Below are positions 35,401 through 48,100 of a DNA stretch of 64,000 bases, one piece after another. The notes below the pieces were generated by a model. The model saw only the letters and a list, made by a program, of their open reading frames with translations, was not told the origin of the DNA and searched no databases. This stretch comes from Patagioenas fasciata (taxonomy: Eukaryota; Chordata; Aves; Columbiformes; Columbidae): contig NC_092521.1 of NCBI RefSeq assembly GCF_037038585.1, positions 150,254,605-150,318,604 on the forward strand, read 5' to 3'. Each line of letters starts with the position of its first letter. Positions within the stretch are counted from its first letter, which is position 1. Both the position numbers and the translations under genes were made by a program.

Positions 35401-38400
35401 TCTAACCTTATGAGTAGATGTGGTTTTGGCTCAAGTGGAAAGCATCATTGGTGCCAGAATTCCTAAACACACCCATAACACCTATAATAAACACACCAAG
35501 AGCACCTACTGTTGATTCTAGAGAGGGGGAGAATTAAAGTTTAGCTTTACAGTGCACTGAAGAAAACCCACTGGTGTGGTGAACTATTTTAAAGTACAAT
35601 ATTTCTTCCAACAAAAATTGGAATCTACATGGGAAAAAAAATTTGAGATAATTTTCAATTTTAAGTTAGTTAAAGAATGCAGTAGACTTCTACTGAACAG
35701 TGTGCTTTTAATCCCATATGGATGGTGCCATTCTTAAAGGTCATACATTTTTAAAAGCTCTATGAAAGTGTGCTTCTTGTAATGTTTGTAACGTAAAAAT
35801 TGCATCGTAATGTAAAACTTGTAATGTTTCTTAACTTCTGAGTCGAGACTAAGCAACTTAATTCCTCTCATGTTGGATAAATGTGTGTGGATAATGGCAG
35901 TAATTGTGGCAGTGCATGTAAAATAGTTATTGCAACAGCAGTCACTTACAAGAAACCTAACGGGTTTGCAATATACAGCTGGGCCCTTGGACCCAAGTGG
36001 GTGATATCTGAGCTCAGCATTTTCAATATTCAGCTCTACAATATAAAGAACTTTTTACCCTTTCACAACGCTGCTGTGAAATGACTGCATTTTTCAGAGC
36101 TATAGTTTCAAAACAAAACTATACCTCTAACAATTGTACACTCGTGGTGGCTTGCAACCTCTTAAAAATAATTTAAGGTTTATAACACATATCAGAAAAA
36201 AATCCTTTCCAGGATTTCTTCCAGTCTTTCCAAGAATTGCCCATTCAACTTTGAACACCTCTGTGTCACTCAACTTGCCATTTGGAAAAAAAAAATCTGC
36301 AGTGAATGAATCCAGACTGTGCCTTAGAAAAAAGAAAATAAAAAAGTAGCACACCTCCATGGCTGTGACAGTTGTCATACTACAGATGCATTTTGCAGAA
36401 TAAGAGTATAGGAGCCACTAAATTGATTTAGTGAGGGGTCAGCAACACCTAGTGTTCTCCCTCTCGTCGTAGCTATCAGCAGACACTTGGAGGGAGTACT
36501 AAGAACAAGCGAAGCATATGTAATATTTGCCACTAAAATTTTCCCCACACCTGACTACTCACACTTAAGAGGATTTTCTGCTGGGGTTGGTCTATTTGGT
36601 AACCTCTTCCCTCTCTTGCAAGCATGCCTCAAGTAATGGGTGGTCTCCCTTGATTTCCCTTGCACCTATAAGTTCATTTGGCCATGCATGGCACCCTTCA
36701 AACATCTTGTATCTCTTACCCCACACACCACATGTCCTTGGAGAAACTGCATGGGTGAAGCTGAGCAACTCCTGCCCTCCCACCACACAGCACTGGCAGG
36801 CCCAGGACCTCCCATCTGCCCATGACCAGCATTTCACACCATCAGGCACTGCCGTCTTGGACCTCTCAGGCCTGAGCAAGAAAACCTGTTAAAAAGATGA
36901 AGCTGAACCTTCAGAAGATGAGCTACAACTGCCAATGTAAACAGAGAAAAAAGCTTTCCTTCAAGTTCCACAGGCAATAAATTGCCTGTTGCTCCCATTT
37001 CCCTGTAGGAGATAAACATCTCACCACCTCACTTTGCTGTCACTCTATCATGGAGACTCCAGTGACCAGCATACCTAACTAAACTTAGAGGAATTTCTTC
37101 CGTTTGTATTTAGCTTTATCATTGCCCTGTTTGAAGAAAGGCCTCCATGCCTGCAAGATCTTTTCCCCCTCTGTATAAGCTGGTCCATGGAAGATTTTCC
37201 TCTTCCCACAAACTCTTCCTTTCTCATGCCCTTGGACATTGATGGTGGTAACAACCACTGCCAAGGAAATGGTTGTGAAAGAAATGGTATTGTTTGAATT
37301 ACCGCTTGCTCTTCGTTTTATTTTTAGGTTGTATTTAGTGTCACTAACAAACATTTAAGCTTTATTAGCACTGAATCCTGAGTGTAGCGGAAGTCAGGGA
37401 TGTGAGGTTAGGATAACTGGGTAAGTAGGCCAATAAGTAATTATGATAAGAAGGTTAGGATAATTAGCAGCAGCAATAAATGACCAAAGTTACCCTACTT
37501 GGCTTCTCTGTTCTACATTTTCTCAGTGATCATTTTCTTAGGACTAGTTCCAAGAAGCAGCAACAGCTTATTAAACACTGTTGCAGTCATAGAAGTTAAA
37601 ATTAAATGACAATAATGGAAATGTATAACAGTTGTTTGATGTAAAAAGGATAATGTAACTAGTGTTAGTAAAGTGGAATATTTTACATTGAGCGATACAG
37701 CAGATGGACATCAATGAACACTGGAAATCCAAACCCAGAGTTAATGCAAAGGGAAAGATAAGAAAGGTTTAACCAGCAACACATTCAAGGTGAAACTGCC
37801 TGCAGCTGACATGACTAAAAAGGGATATTAAAGAAAAACACGTGGTTAGCAGTTTGGTGCATCTATGATTAATATTTACACGCAGACTTAGCACCAGAGA
37901 TATGAAATTCCAGATAAATGTAGTTCTTTGCTTTCTTTCAATGTCTTTTCTTCTACTGTTTCTGGGGTTTATGTCTACTGTGCCTGGGCTTTTCACTCCA
38001 CCTCCTCTTAGTGTTGAAGTCTGGGTGACTTTGAGTCTCGGCCACCATGTGTGGAACAGACTATCTGCTTCCAAGTAGGGTGCAAGTCAGATCATTCAAG
38101 GGCTAATAATTCTCCTGGATCTGCCCTGTAGTTTGTCTCAAAGTGAAAGATGTTCATCCATAAGTGTCACTGTTGCCTGGTGGAGCATGGGAGTGCAAAG
38201 AACCACAGACACACGTGGGCTGAAAGAGAAATGACAACTACACAAAGGATGTGGCTTTATGAGGAAGTTGCCCAGTTGAAATGCCAAAGGAAACCTTCAG
38301 AGAACACATCACAGCTGCATATTCTGCTTTCTTGCTCTTGCTGATATTTTCTTTTTCTGTCCTCATAATGATAGAAATTAAAGTAAAAAGTAAGGGGTAT

Positions 38401-40109
38401 ATCCTTGTCCCAGAGACTCCTGTCTGAACAACTTCTAGCTTGAATAATAGTCTCATAGATTGGCAAACTCTGTGATTCTGTGAAACTCATGCAGCTTTTG
38501 TTTTCATCTATGTTACTAGAAGCCATTAGGCAAGGGTTATATTGTACATTTTCTTAAAAGATAAGGAAATGGTGACCATTGATTGTGTTACTACATACAT
38601 GTATTTCTGAATATAGTCTAATGACTGTTCACTTACAGCAGGGAGGAGAGGATGAGAGGAGAGAATATAATTGTAATAGGTCCCTCAGCATCTCTTGAAT
38701 TTGCAGAAGTGCACTTTTTTTTTCCCCAAAACAAAACAATCAGCTTCAGAGACAGGCCTAAATTTAAAGTTTGCTCTTTGCCTGCAGCCTGGAGGAAGAA
38801 CTGAGAAATTCCCCTTGCTGAAAGGTGATAGAATAGTGACATGGCATTTGAATTCCTCATGCTTCACTTGTTGATCCTGTGTGATATAGTCAGGGCTTGA
38901 GAAAGTCCACTTTCTTCCTAGCATATTCTTAATTCTGTTTGTTTAAAAGACTTCCTTCTTTCTGTTCCTTGTTGCACAAGGATACAGCACTTCATATCAT
39001 GGATGCTCAGGGTGTGTTGAAGCTTTCAGGAACAGGACAGTGCAGTTTCTGCAGTTCTTTGTGGATCTTCTCCCTGCTTTTCCAGCTGCATTACCTGGAT
39101 TGCAGGGGGGCCACTCTGATTTTTAATTTCCCCTCTCCAAAACTGTCCAGTTATGGAAGTCTGAACTTCTACATGTGATCTCATTAGCATCCACTGGGTT
39201 TTCCTTGAACTATAACAGTTGTTGGGCTTCAACCTGAAAACCAAAACTGCTTATGCTGGTTTGATTTCAGTGAAAGGTGCTTTTTTCCTCTTTTTCTTTT
39301 TCTGGAAATGGAAAATAGAATATCTAATAAAAGATACTCAATGCAATTCCTCACAAACTCTGTCCGTCCCAAGCAGCCAGTCCAGGAAGAGAGAGCACCC
39401 TGGGCCTGAACAGCCGATCCCAGGGGAAGAGAGAAAAAGGCAGAAAGGCCCAGAGACCTCTGCAAAACAGCAGAACAGCAACAAAAGGCCAAACTAGCAG
39501 AAACTTCCAAATGGAACTCAGCTGAAATGGATCTGAATTGTGATGAGCCTTCATCACTGATTCTCCTCACTGGAAAACCTGGCTCTCATTAAATATGAGC
39601 ATGACGCTAATGGCACAGAATATTCTCATTGATCAGCCTGGATGTCAGTCAAGGTCTGTCCCATCCATGCCCCCTTCCCAGCTGCCTCACACACCTGTGG
39701 GCAGAGAGTTCAGAAGGACCTTGGCTCCTAGACGACACCAACTAAGATAACAGCAAGCTCTTACATTCTCTTTGTTCCAACTCAAAACCACTGGCAAGTT
39801 ATTTGAAGAAAAACATCAACTCTGCCCTGGGGTGTTATCTTCCTGTTCTTAAGCTAAATCCAAACAATGGCCATGCTAGCTGCAAAAAAAGGTAAGTTTT
39901 TACCTGCATCAAGAAATCTAACTCACTTTCAGTCAAACCAGCACACATGCCTATACGTGTTATGTACAGTAATAGCATATAGGAGTTCCTGACAAAGATT
40001 GTATTAAACACTGTATAAACAGGTAACAAAGCCAGTCCGTGCTTCAGAGAGCTTGCACAAATGCAAAATAAGTTGATGCAGATGAATGAAGTAAGCTAGA
40101 TGATCTACA
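32442..40109. other. Intergenic, no gene supported
   Basis: Mixed AT-rich sequence with a few moderately GC-rich patches (32920-33010, 36600-36880) that lack CpG enrichment and credible frames. Nothing recognised. Confidence 0.45.
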
Positions 40110-40267
40110 GGCTGCCCGGGGAAGAGGTTGAGTCACCATCCCTGGAGGTGATGCATAGATGAGGTTCTCAGGGATATGGTTTAGAGGTGGACTTGACAGT
40201 GTTAATGGTTGGACTTGATGATCTTAAAGGTCTTTTCCAACCATAATGATTCTATGATTTTATGATT
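40110..40267 (+). mobile_element. CR1 LINE 3' tail
   Basis: CR1 3' sequence: GGCTGCCCGGGGAAGAGGTT, then CACCATCCCTGGAGGT, ATGGTTTAGAGGTGGACTT, GATGATCTTAAAGGTCTTTT and the ending ATTCTATGATTTTATGATTT. It is 5'-truncated and non-coding. Confidence 0.93.
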
Positions 40268-43200
40268 TTTCTGTATTCTGAGAAGATCAGAATAATGAAA
40301 TGGTTTAGTCAAAGTACCAGCTTGCTGCTTGGTGATACACTTAATAGCTGAAGTTGTGGCAGCTACCCTTTTGAAAACAAAGCCTAGGAGTAATATGTAT
40401 CATAAGACATTTATCCAGACTAATAATACAAATGTATCCATGCATACACATATGTATATACACATGCACAAACACTCAGGTGCTTATTATAGGTGAAAAT
40501 ACATTGCTGACAGTAATTACAGGTTCAGAAATAACATTACATTAATTTAATAGAGCCATAAACAAAATGAAATACAAGCTTTGTATTATCTTCCTTTTGC
40601 CAGATCTGATGTTTTTCTAAATTTTCATCTTAAAAATTCTTCACATCTGCTGCTTTGCCATGAATCAAACTGTATCCTGTATGACTAGTAAGGGGTGATT
40701 CACCTGAATTTTTCATAACCTATGGAGTACAAAGAATTCATCAGTGAAATGTGTTTGCCTCTGAGGTTCAGCAGGAGGCTGGTGGGTTTCCAATAAGGCT
40801 CCTAAATTTGCAACATGAACTCAAATTGTACATCCATAAGGTGTTTTGGGGCTTCAGTCTCGTTTGTGGTGTCCTTGCTTCGAAGTTGGGGTTGGGGCCT
40901 TTGGCTTCTCTGATGAAAGCTTCTCTTATGCTCCCATTTAGAACTTTTTGAGGAAAAAAAAAGTCCTACATTTTTAAAAGGAAGTTTTTTTTCTTCCTTT
41001 AAAAGAGAAAAACTAAATAATATTTAATGAAATTGCATGTGTTAAATGCTGCCTCATTTTTATGCAAAAAAAAGAAGCTCATCCTGAACAGGCTATATGA
41101 GGTTTCCAAAATGATTTGAGACTGCTAGGGAGGTAAAGTAATTAATAAAACTAAGTACTGGGTACTATTGCTTGGACAGACTCTGCTTCTTACTAGGTGG
41201 CTTTGCATATCACTGTGGAAATAAACCATTATAGTGGGTCTTGTTTACACCCTGGATGACTCTTCTCCCAGTGACTTGTAAGCTCTAAGTAATGGAATGC
41301 TTCACTCTAACACAGGAGAAGAAAACAGAGCAAATCAGCCAGTGATGGAAGGCAGACTCGTGCCTTTGTCATACTTTTGTCTCGCAAAAGGCATTTTAAA
41401 AATCTTCAACTCTCTGAATGGAGAAATGAGACCCAGCAGCTGTAATTCTTCCCTAATGTAACGTCAGCTTCATATTTTCCAAACTGTCTTCTTTTAAACT
41501 TGATTCTCCCAGTGCAGCCAATACTTTGTACGATGTACCCACTACACATTTTTGGGGTTCAAAGTCATTATTGTGTTGCTTTGAAAAGTTCAGACAATGG
41601 CTGTAAATATTTTAAGTTCCCCTTCCTTGACTGATTCTTCCTGCGTATGCAGATGAAGTTTTTGTATTTCACTGAAGGAAGAGATATTGGAGTATTTGAT
41701 GGATAGTTGTTAAAAAATCAAACAGCAGGAAGCAATGAAAATAAACATCCCTCAGAGAGAGTAATGTGGATGTTTTATAAAGCACAAAACTATTTGTCCC
41801 TTAGAGAAATCCAGAGTAAGGGACCAAGTAGAGGCAGTTAAAGGGTGGCTGGAGAGCAGAGTCCATGTGCGCCTGGAGAAGAAGGTGCTGCCTCCAGCTG
41901 CAGGTGGATTGCAAGTGCACAGTTGGGACCTTTTGTTGAACAGAAGCAAAGCACTGTCACCCAGTGCAGGTAGGAATCCACAAAAGTGATAAATCTTTCC
42001 AGTTTGGTTTTATTTTATTTCTATGGATCTTGGAAATTCTTCTCTAAACCGAAGATTATGATATTTTGCATGCATCAGAAGTGAACTGACACAGCACAGC
42101 CATGTGCTAATACAGACTAACAGCAGAGCAGTGCCGTCATCCAGCTATCTGCTTTTCTGTTCATCTATTTATTGCTTCTAGATAGTAGCCCCCTGTTGTG
42201 CCCGTACAACCTATTTCACTACTCTTCTTTCCTCAGGGGTTCCTCTCAGCCCCGTGCACGCTGTTCCCTGCGCTCTTGCTGCTGCTGCATTTACACCTTC
42301 CTTGCCTTCTTCATCACTTTTGAGCAAGCCTGAGATGCTGCCCGCGGGGCTTGGTCTGGAAAGTACTGTTATATGGCTGATTGTTTTCAGTGTGGTAGCT
42401 GAGAATTCACAAGGTTGTGTTGTGTTGTGTAAAACATCTTATAAGAATGGCTGAAAGATAATTATTTTAAAACTTTTGGTCAAGAAAATGTGTTACAAAA
42501 TAGTTACAAAAACTTAGCTGCCCTTACCGCATTGGATAGATTCGCTAGGTCTTTCAGGCTACAGCTACACTAGTAATCTAATTAACACCATGATCTAAGC
42601 CCAGGATAATAATGAGGCTGTTAGTTCCATTCCTGGCACAGTTTTGGCCTGTGCCCACCAGCACTTTCCCCCAAAAATTCTTGGATTCAGTCCAGAGCAC
42701 ATCTCCTGTGGGGGACTGTTTACAAAAGGCAAGACCACTCTCCTTTCCTGGAAGCGTGAGAAAGTTTACCTGCAGAGATGCAGGCTGGGCCATGTCCCTT
42801 GATCTCTAGGACAGAGGATAAGCCCTGACCTCTTATATTTACTAGTGTACTAGTGACCTTATAGTCTTAATGTGCTTTCCAATGGAAAATGCCAATGGCT
42901 TCCTGTCAGAAGAAAATAGCTCAGGATTTCCAGCACAGACTATAGCAATGGGATGATATTCATCTTTGTGAGGGACGGACTGAGCATGCTTTCTGTATTG
43001 TTATAAAATATAGCCTGTGTAAAGGTCTCTCTTCATGCAATTACAGCTTAATGTGGAATTATGTGAAGAATTAATGATGGAGAAAATGTTCAGCATAAAG
43101 GGTGTCTCATACAGGAGCTGGAAGAGAAGAGACAGAAAGGAGGGAAATGTTCCTGAAGGCAAAGTGATATTGTGGTGGCAGTGGTACCAACCAGCAGTAC

Positions 43201-44202
43201 CGTGGTGGCAGTGGTACTGCAGAGGCGGTGGTACAATGCATTGAGCAGAAGGGGAATGTTGGCTAAAACCCAAAAAGTAGAAAAAGTATAGACAAACCTG
43301 TGTACAGACAAATCTTCTGTGTACAGTACTCTTGTGTTACAAGTAGTGCTCATTTCTGTGAAGGCTTTTTCTCCTCTTCTTTGTTATTTTCTTTTCTATG
43401 TTCAGGCTTGCCTTTGCTGCTGTGTCACAGCCCAGCATAGCCCACCCTATTGCTGCCCAAGTACCCATGCCCATGGTGAGACAGCCTGGAGAGTGGCTGG
43501 AGCTGATGCTCACTGTGTGGCAGCTCCTGGCTGTACTGTAGCTGCTGGCTGCTCGAGATGGTGGGGCTCCTGAGCTCCATGGGGCAAATGGTGAATGGAA
43601 GCAAACCCCCCGGATGGGTGAGCTGTCAGTACCCTCTGGAACCTCCCTTATGACCACACAGATGCTCAGATCTGGGGAGGGGGCTTGTACTCAGGCTGAC
43701 ACTTGGGCTGGCAAAAAGGAGGGACTGCAAACACTGCAAATGTGCTTGGAACAGTTGCAGAAGTGCAACCACAGTGCGTTCAGGGGGACAGTGCGAAAGA
43801 GAAATGGGATTCTCTGGGTCCTGTACCCTATTGGATGTTGACCTGGATGACTGTGGACAGCACAGAACAGCTGGGAGGAGTATCTGAGGATCATTTTCCT
43901 CTGCTTGGCTGCCCCTTGTCACAGCAGATGAACAGTCAATCCAAGCACTATAGCTGAGGTGAGCAGGAGAACAGAAAGAAGAGTAGCAGCAAAACCAGGA
44001 GAAATGATACAGCTGCTTCTCTCCTTTTGCTGCTCTCTTCCAACTCTGTGATTGATATTGCCATTGGTAAAGCCATGACTGACTGAAGCCATGCATTGGA
44101 CTGAGCAGATCAACCACATTCAGAAGCTGGACATTGTGCAATGGAAGTGTGATAGTGACTGCTTTGTGAATTAAACTTGCTTCTTAGCAAGTTTTTTCTT
44201 AA
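40268..44202. other. Intergenic, no gene supported
   Basis: AT-rich DNA. A small internal duplication of GTGGTGGCAGTGGTAC lies at 43172-43218. The 171-codon minus-strand frame at 43626-44141 has no recognisable domain and is treated as chance. Confidence 0.45.
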
Positions 44203-44207
44203 TCTTG

Positions 44208-45170
44208 TGTCGTGGATGAGTGAATGCACCTCACTCAAAAGAGTGAAGCAGTAATATGTTTTATTGAGGTAAAACAATCATTTGACAGGGTCCACTAAAT
44301 TTGATAGAATTTACCAAAGTAGTTTATCATGGTTCAATAAGCGACAGCAAGGTTCACCTTGTTAATTAGTGCATGGAAGAAACATACAAAGGAAAAGTGA
44401 GTTAGAACTCAGTTAGTATGATTCACACAGAGACCTGAGACACAAAGGATAAGGAAGACCCTCCTGTTGAATCACAAGGTTCAGAGTGGACCGCCTTGCT
44501 TTCTGAATTCCTCATGGAGCCTAGGTGTGGCTTGGTCCAATCTTAATCTCAGACTTGGTCAACAGTTTATGCCTAACAGTGAGGAGTAAATAGGTTGTAA
44601 TAATTCATATTGAGTGACTACATGGATTAGTAATGTTACATTGGTATCAGTTCAGCACGCAATCAAAGTTACCAAGGCAAAATAGAAGTTAACATACTAC
44701 GAGGTTATGCGTGGTATTGGTCTCTTACCAAAGATCTGCCGTTGCTAAAAGGTCTCTCTGTCTTGAGGAGCTACCTTGAGAGGTGTCGCAGGTCCAGGGA
44801 AGATCACTGCCATAAAGCCACGCTGCCTATTAGGGAGAGCTCAAAGAAGGCTCGGCGAGGCTGTCGTATTTATGGAATAAAGTGCTTGGCTTGTCATCAA
44901 ATTACATGTGATGGAAAGTTATGCATGAGACTCCTTGTGCCCACAACTTTCTTTGTTCCCTGATGAATGAATCTTGGAAAAGCCACCTGCTATTCATGCA
45001 TTAATCGATGTTCTGAGCTCACGTGCATCAATGCTCATGGTGTCAGTTCTGCTCCTTTGTGGGTAAACTAGAGGAGTTCTTGGCCCAACCACAGCTCAGG
45101 CCTTTGCCTCCTTTGGAGCCTGTACTGAATTACTGCTGGTTTGGTCAAGGGGTCAAGCACACCTGTCACA
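44208..45170 (-). mobile_element. Probable solo LTR of an endogenous retrovirus
   Basis: A 963-base segment bounded by TGTCGTGG at the left and CCTGTCACA at the right, so it begins TG and ends CA read on either strand. It is flanked by imperfect 5-base target duplications (TCTTG at 44203-44207, TGTTG at 45171-45175). On the minus strand an AATAAA (44265-44260) lies about 50 bases before the end, and a TATA-like CCATAAATA lies at 44875-44867. There is no gag, pol or env next to it, so it would be a solo LTR left by recombination between two LTRs. The 5-base duplication would fit an ERVL-like family. The family itself is not recognised, and a plus-strand AATAAA at 44875 leaves orientation slightly uncertain. 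Confidence 0.55.
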
Positions 45171-45175
45171 TGTTG

Positions 45176-48100
45176 TGAGAAGTGATCTAATGTATCATAT
45201 TTACCACCAAATAAAAAGTTGGACCTAAGCTAACAATAAAAATTAATAATTTATTTATTTTCTTTATTGTACTTACATATCAAGGGAGGCTAATCCTGAT
45301 GGGATAAGTGAGTTTTTGGTATGTCTGCTCAATTAAGAGGACTCTGAATTGCAGCCTGTGCATTTCTGCAGATTGAACAAGGATGAAATACTAATCTGGG
45401 TAGAAAGCTTCTTATTCTAATGTGTACACAGGAGTCATAATAAAGGTCTGATTACAGAAAGTAGAAGTGTTAAGGTAACATTTGATTTAAAATAAAGAAA
45501 TAGGTTTTATGTACTGATTTTGAGCACCAAACAGAAAATACACAAAGCTTATTGTGCATGAATTTTCATTTGATGGAGAATGGTTTTGGGCTGTTCTCTT
45601 CAATGTGCCCAAGTGTATTTCAACATTTGTGCCATTGCTAACAACCGAAGTTATGATTTGGAGTCTAAAGTTGATAAGTATATGAGGGAATTTTAAAAGG
45701 GCATCATAAAAGATCACATACATGCAAAATGTTTTAATAATCAGCAATATTGTGAGAGGAGAATAGTATGTATGACAACTTAATGTTATATTTGGTAAAC
45801 CAATTACATTTTCAAAGGTTGCATAATGCAGTGAGAGCTCTGCTGTCTACTTCTGCTCAAAAGGTTGCTCAACTCATTATCATCACCATTTTTAAAGTAA
45901 TAACAATAAAACATTTGTCTTCTACCTACCAGCTGCTGGTGAAAATTGCTGTTGCTACCAAGTGTACATGGAAATGAGATTAGCTTGTTTTTATGTGGTT
46001 ATGGGAAAATATAAACAAAAATTTCGAACCATAAATGTCAGCATTAACCTTTAGCTTGAAGGTCTCCCTCAGCCTGGAGGGAACATTTGATAAAACAGAA
46101 ATAACACTGAAATAGAATAGAAATTCTTCATAAAATGCCAATTTTAATGTAACAGTATTATAATATAAGACACTACCAAAACCATACACATAAATTCATA
46201 TTAACATTAAAGGTCTATTTAACTTAGCTGTGTAAACAAAAGGCCACCACAGGCACACAGAGGTGCTGTGTGATAAACAAGTGTCAAGAAAACCAGATTT
46301 GGCCAGTTGCTTCCCCCTTAAAACAAAAGCATACAACAAGAACAATGAGAACCAAAATAAACCAGTACATAGAGAACTCAAATTTAGGAAGATATAAGAA
46401 GATTTTTTTTTTTTTTTTTTCCCACAAAGAAACAATTCCATCTTCTAAAGAAGGCAAATAGTTACATTGCCAGCCTTATTAGTTGTTTATCATAGCATTA
46501 TCATCATGCTTAAGAATCCTGCTCCTAGAATAATTGAAATACCATAGAGACTTTATTTCTGGACATTTTTAAGCTGAATAAATCATTAAGAATTTTATAT
46601 AAAATGCACAGAAAAAAAATTTACTATTTGAGTTAATTTTTTAATGGAACATTCAAAGCCTGTTAAAGTTGTGAGCTTTTAGGGTAATGTAAAATGTTCT
46701 TTAATAAGCTGCAGCACATTGTGACTCTGTTTCACTTGTATTAGTTAATGGTCTTATGTCTTGCAACAGTTAGGCTAAATTGAACAAATGATTGGAAATG
46801 GTTAATTGAGAGGAAAGAGGGAAATGTCCATCATTAGTCATTAATAATTTTACTTTTCGTATCTGCCTTTACAAAAGCACTAGCAAAATGTACTGGACAT
46901 TAAGTTTATTTTAATTAGAATGGAGAAAGCCATAGCATCACATTGAAAGACAGGTGTTTTAACTGGACTACAATGTTTATAGAACTTAATCAGTTACCCT
47001 CCTTGCCAGAAAAGCAGCTTCACTATGTTTCCTCAACTGCTGGGATACTTGAGGCTTCCCACGTTTCTGTAGTGGCTTTAGTTCATTGAAGACGGTATCA
47101 AAAATAGAGTTTGTAACACAAGCAGGATCAGGAAGGTAAGATTTTGCAACATGACCTCTGATACTGTGAGCACTGCTGTGTATACTGTTGTATGCACACC
47201 AAAGTGTTATCAGGATCTGGTTACAGTGATAAAAATCCCATCCCCTGCCAGTGTCCTGTCTTCCATTGCCTCTGCCAGCAGTGGAGCCATGCCCTGCCAA
47301 CCTGCTTGCAGAGAACGGCTGCTGTAGAAAGCACAGCAAAGTGTTCTGTAGTAAATTAAAGATGCAAAATAAATCCCTTCTTAATGATTATTCATTCTTT
47401 AGAGTGCTTTCATTTGTCAGCCTGCCTACTCCTTGGTATTCCCCAAGAATGCTGTGTGCTCTACTCTGTGGGATGGGATTGGCCAGGATGGGATGGGGTG
47501 GGATGGGACAAGATGGGGTGAGCGTTGGAGTGGGCTTTCTTATCCAGGAGCACTGGATGCTGTTTGCCCTGCTCCTGATGGCAGCTGCTTTCTACTGCCT
47601 ACCGCTGTGCGAGGACAACTTGTGGGACAGCAGCTTGTGATGTCTTGTGGTAGGCTGCCACATTACTTGTTGGAGCCGGCATTTATTTTGTCTTGTTTCG
47701 TATTTCAGTAACGAGATAATACTAGAAAATTTGTACAATAATCACTGCCTGAATATTTAGGCATCAAGACAGCGGTTCAAACACCTTTCCACCCCAGGAG
47801 ATGGATTCTCAGATGGCAAATGTTAAAATACATGTTTTTATTCATGGCCTTTTCCCTGAGAAATATGCAGTTTGCATTTTTTTCTCAAGAAGTGCAGAGC
47901 CTGAGAATCAAGTTTAATGTAGTTTTTAATAGAAAGGTCAGTGGTGGTTGGCTGCATTTCAGAAATTCCTATGAGAAAGGACTCAGCTTGTCTCTCGACA
48001 AAGCTGCAGACGAGTAATGATCCAAGCACAAGAGAGGTCAGTTCAGTTGCCCAGGGGATCAAGATGGTTTAGATTGTAACAAGGATTTCTGAAAAAAACG

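Noticed and set aside
43626-44141. 171-codon minus-strand frame
   Set aside because: Moderate GC and long, but no domain, no splice context, and Ser/Cys/Leu-rich composition typical of chance frames.
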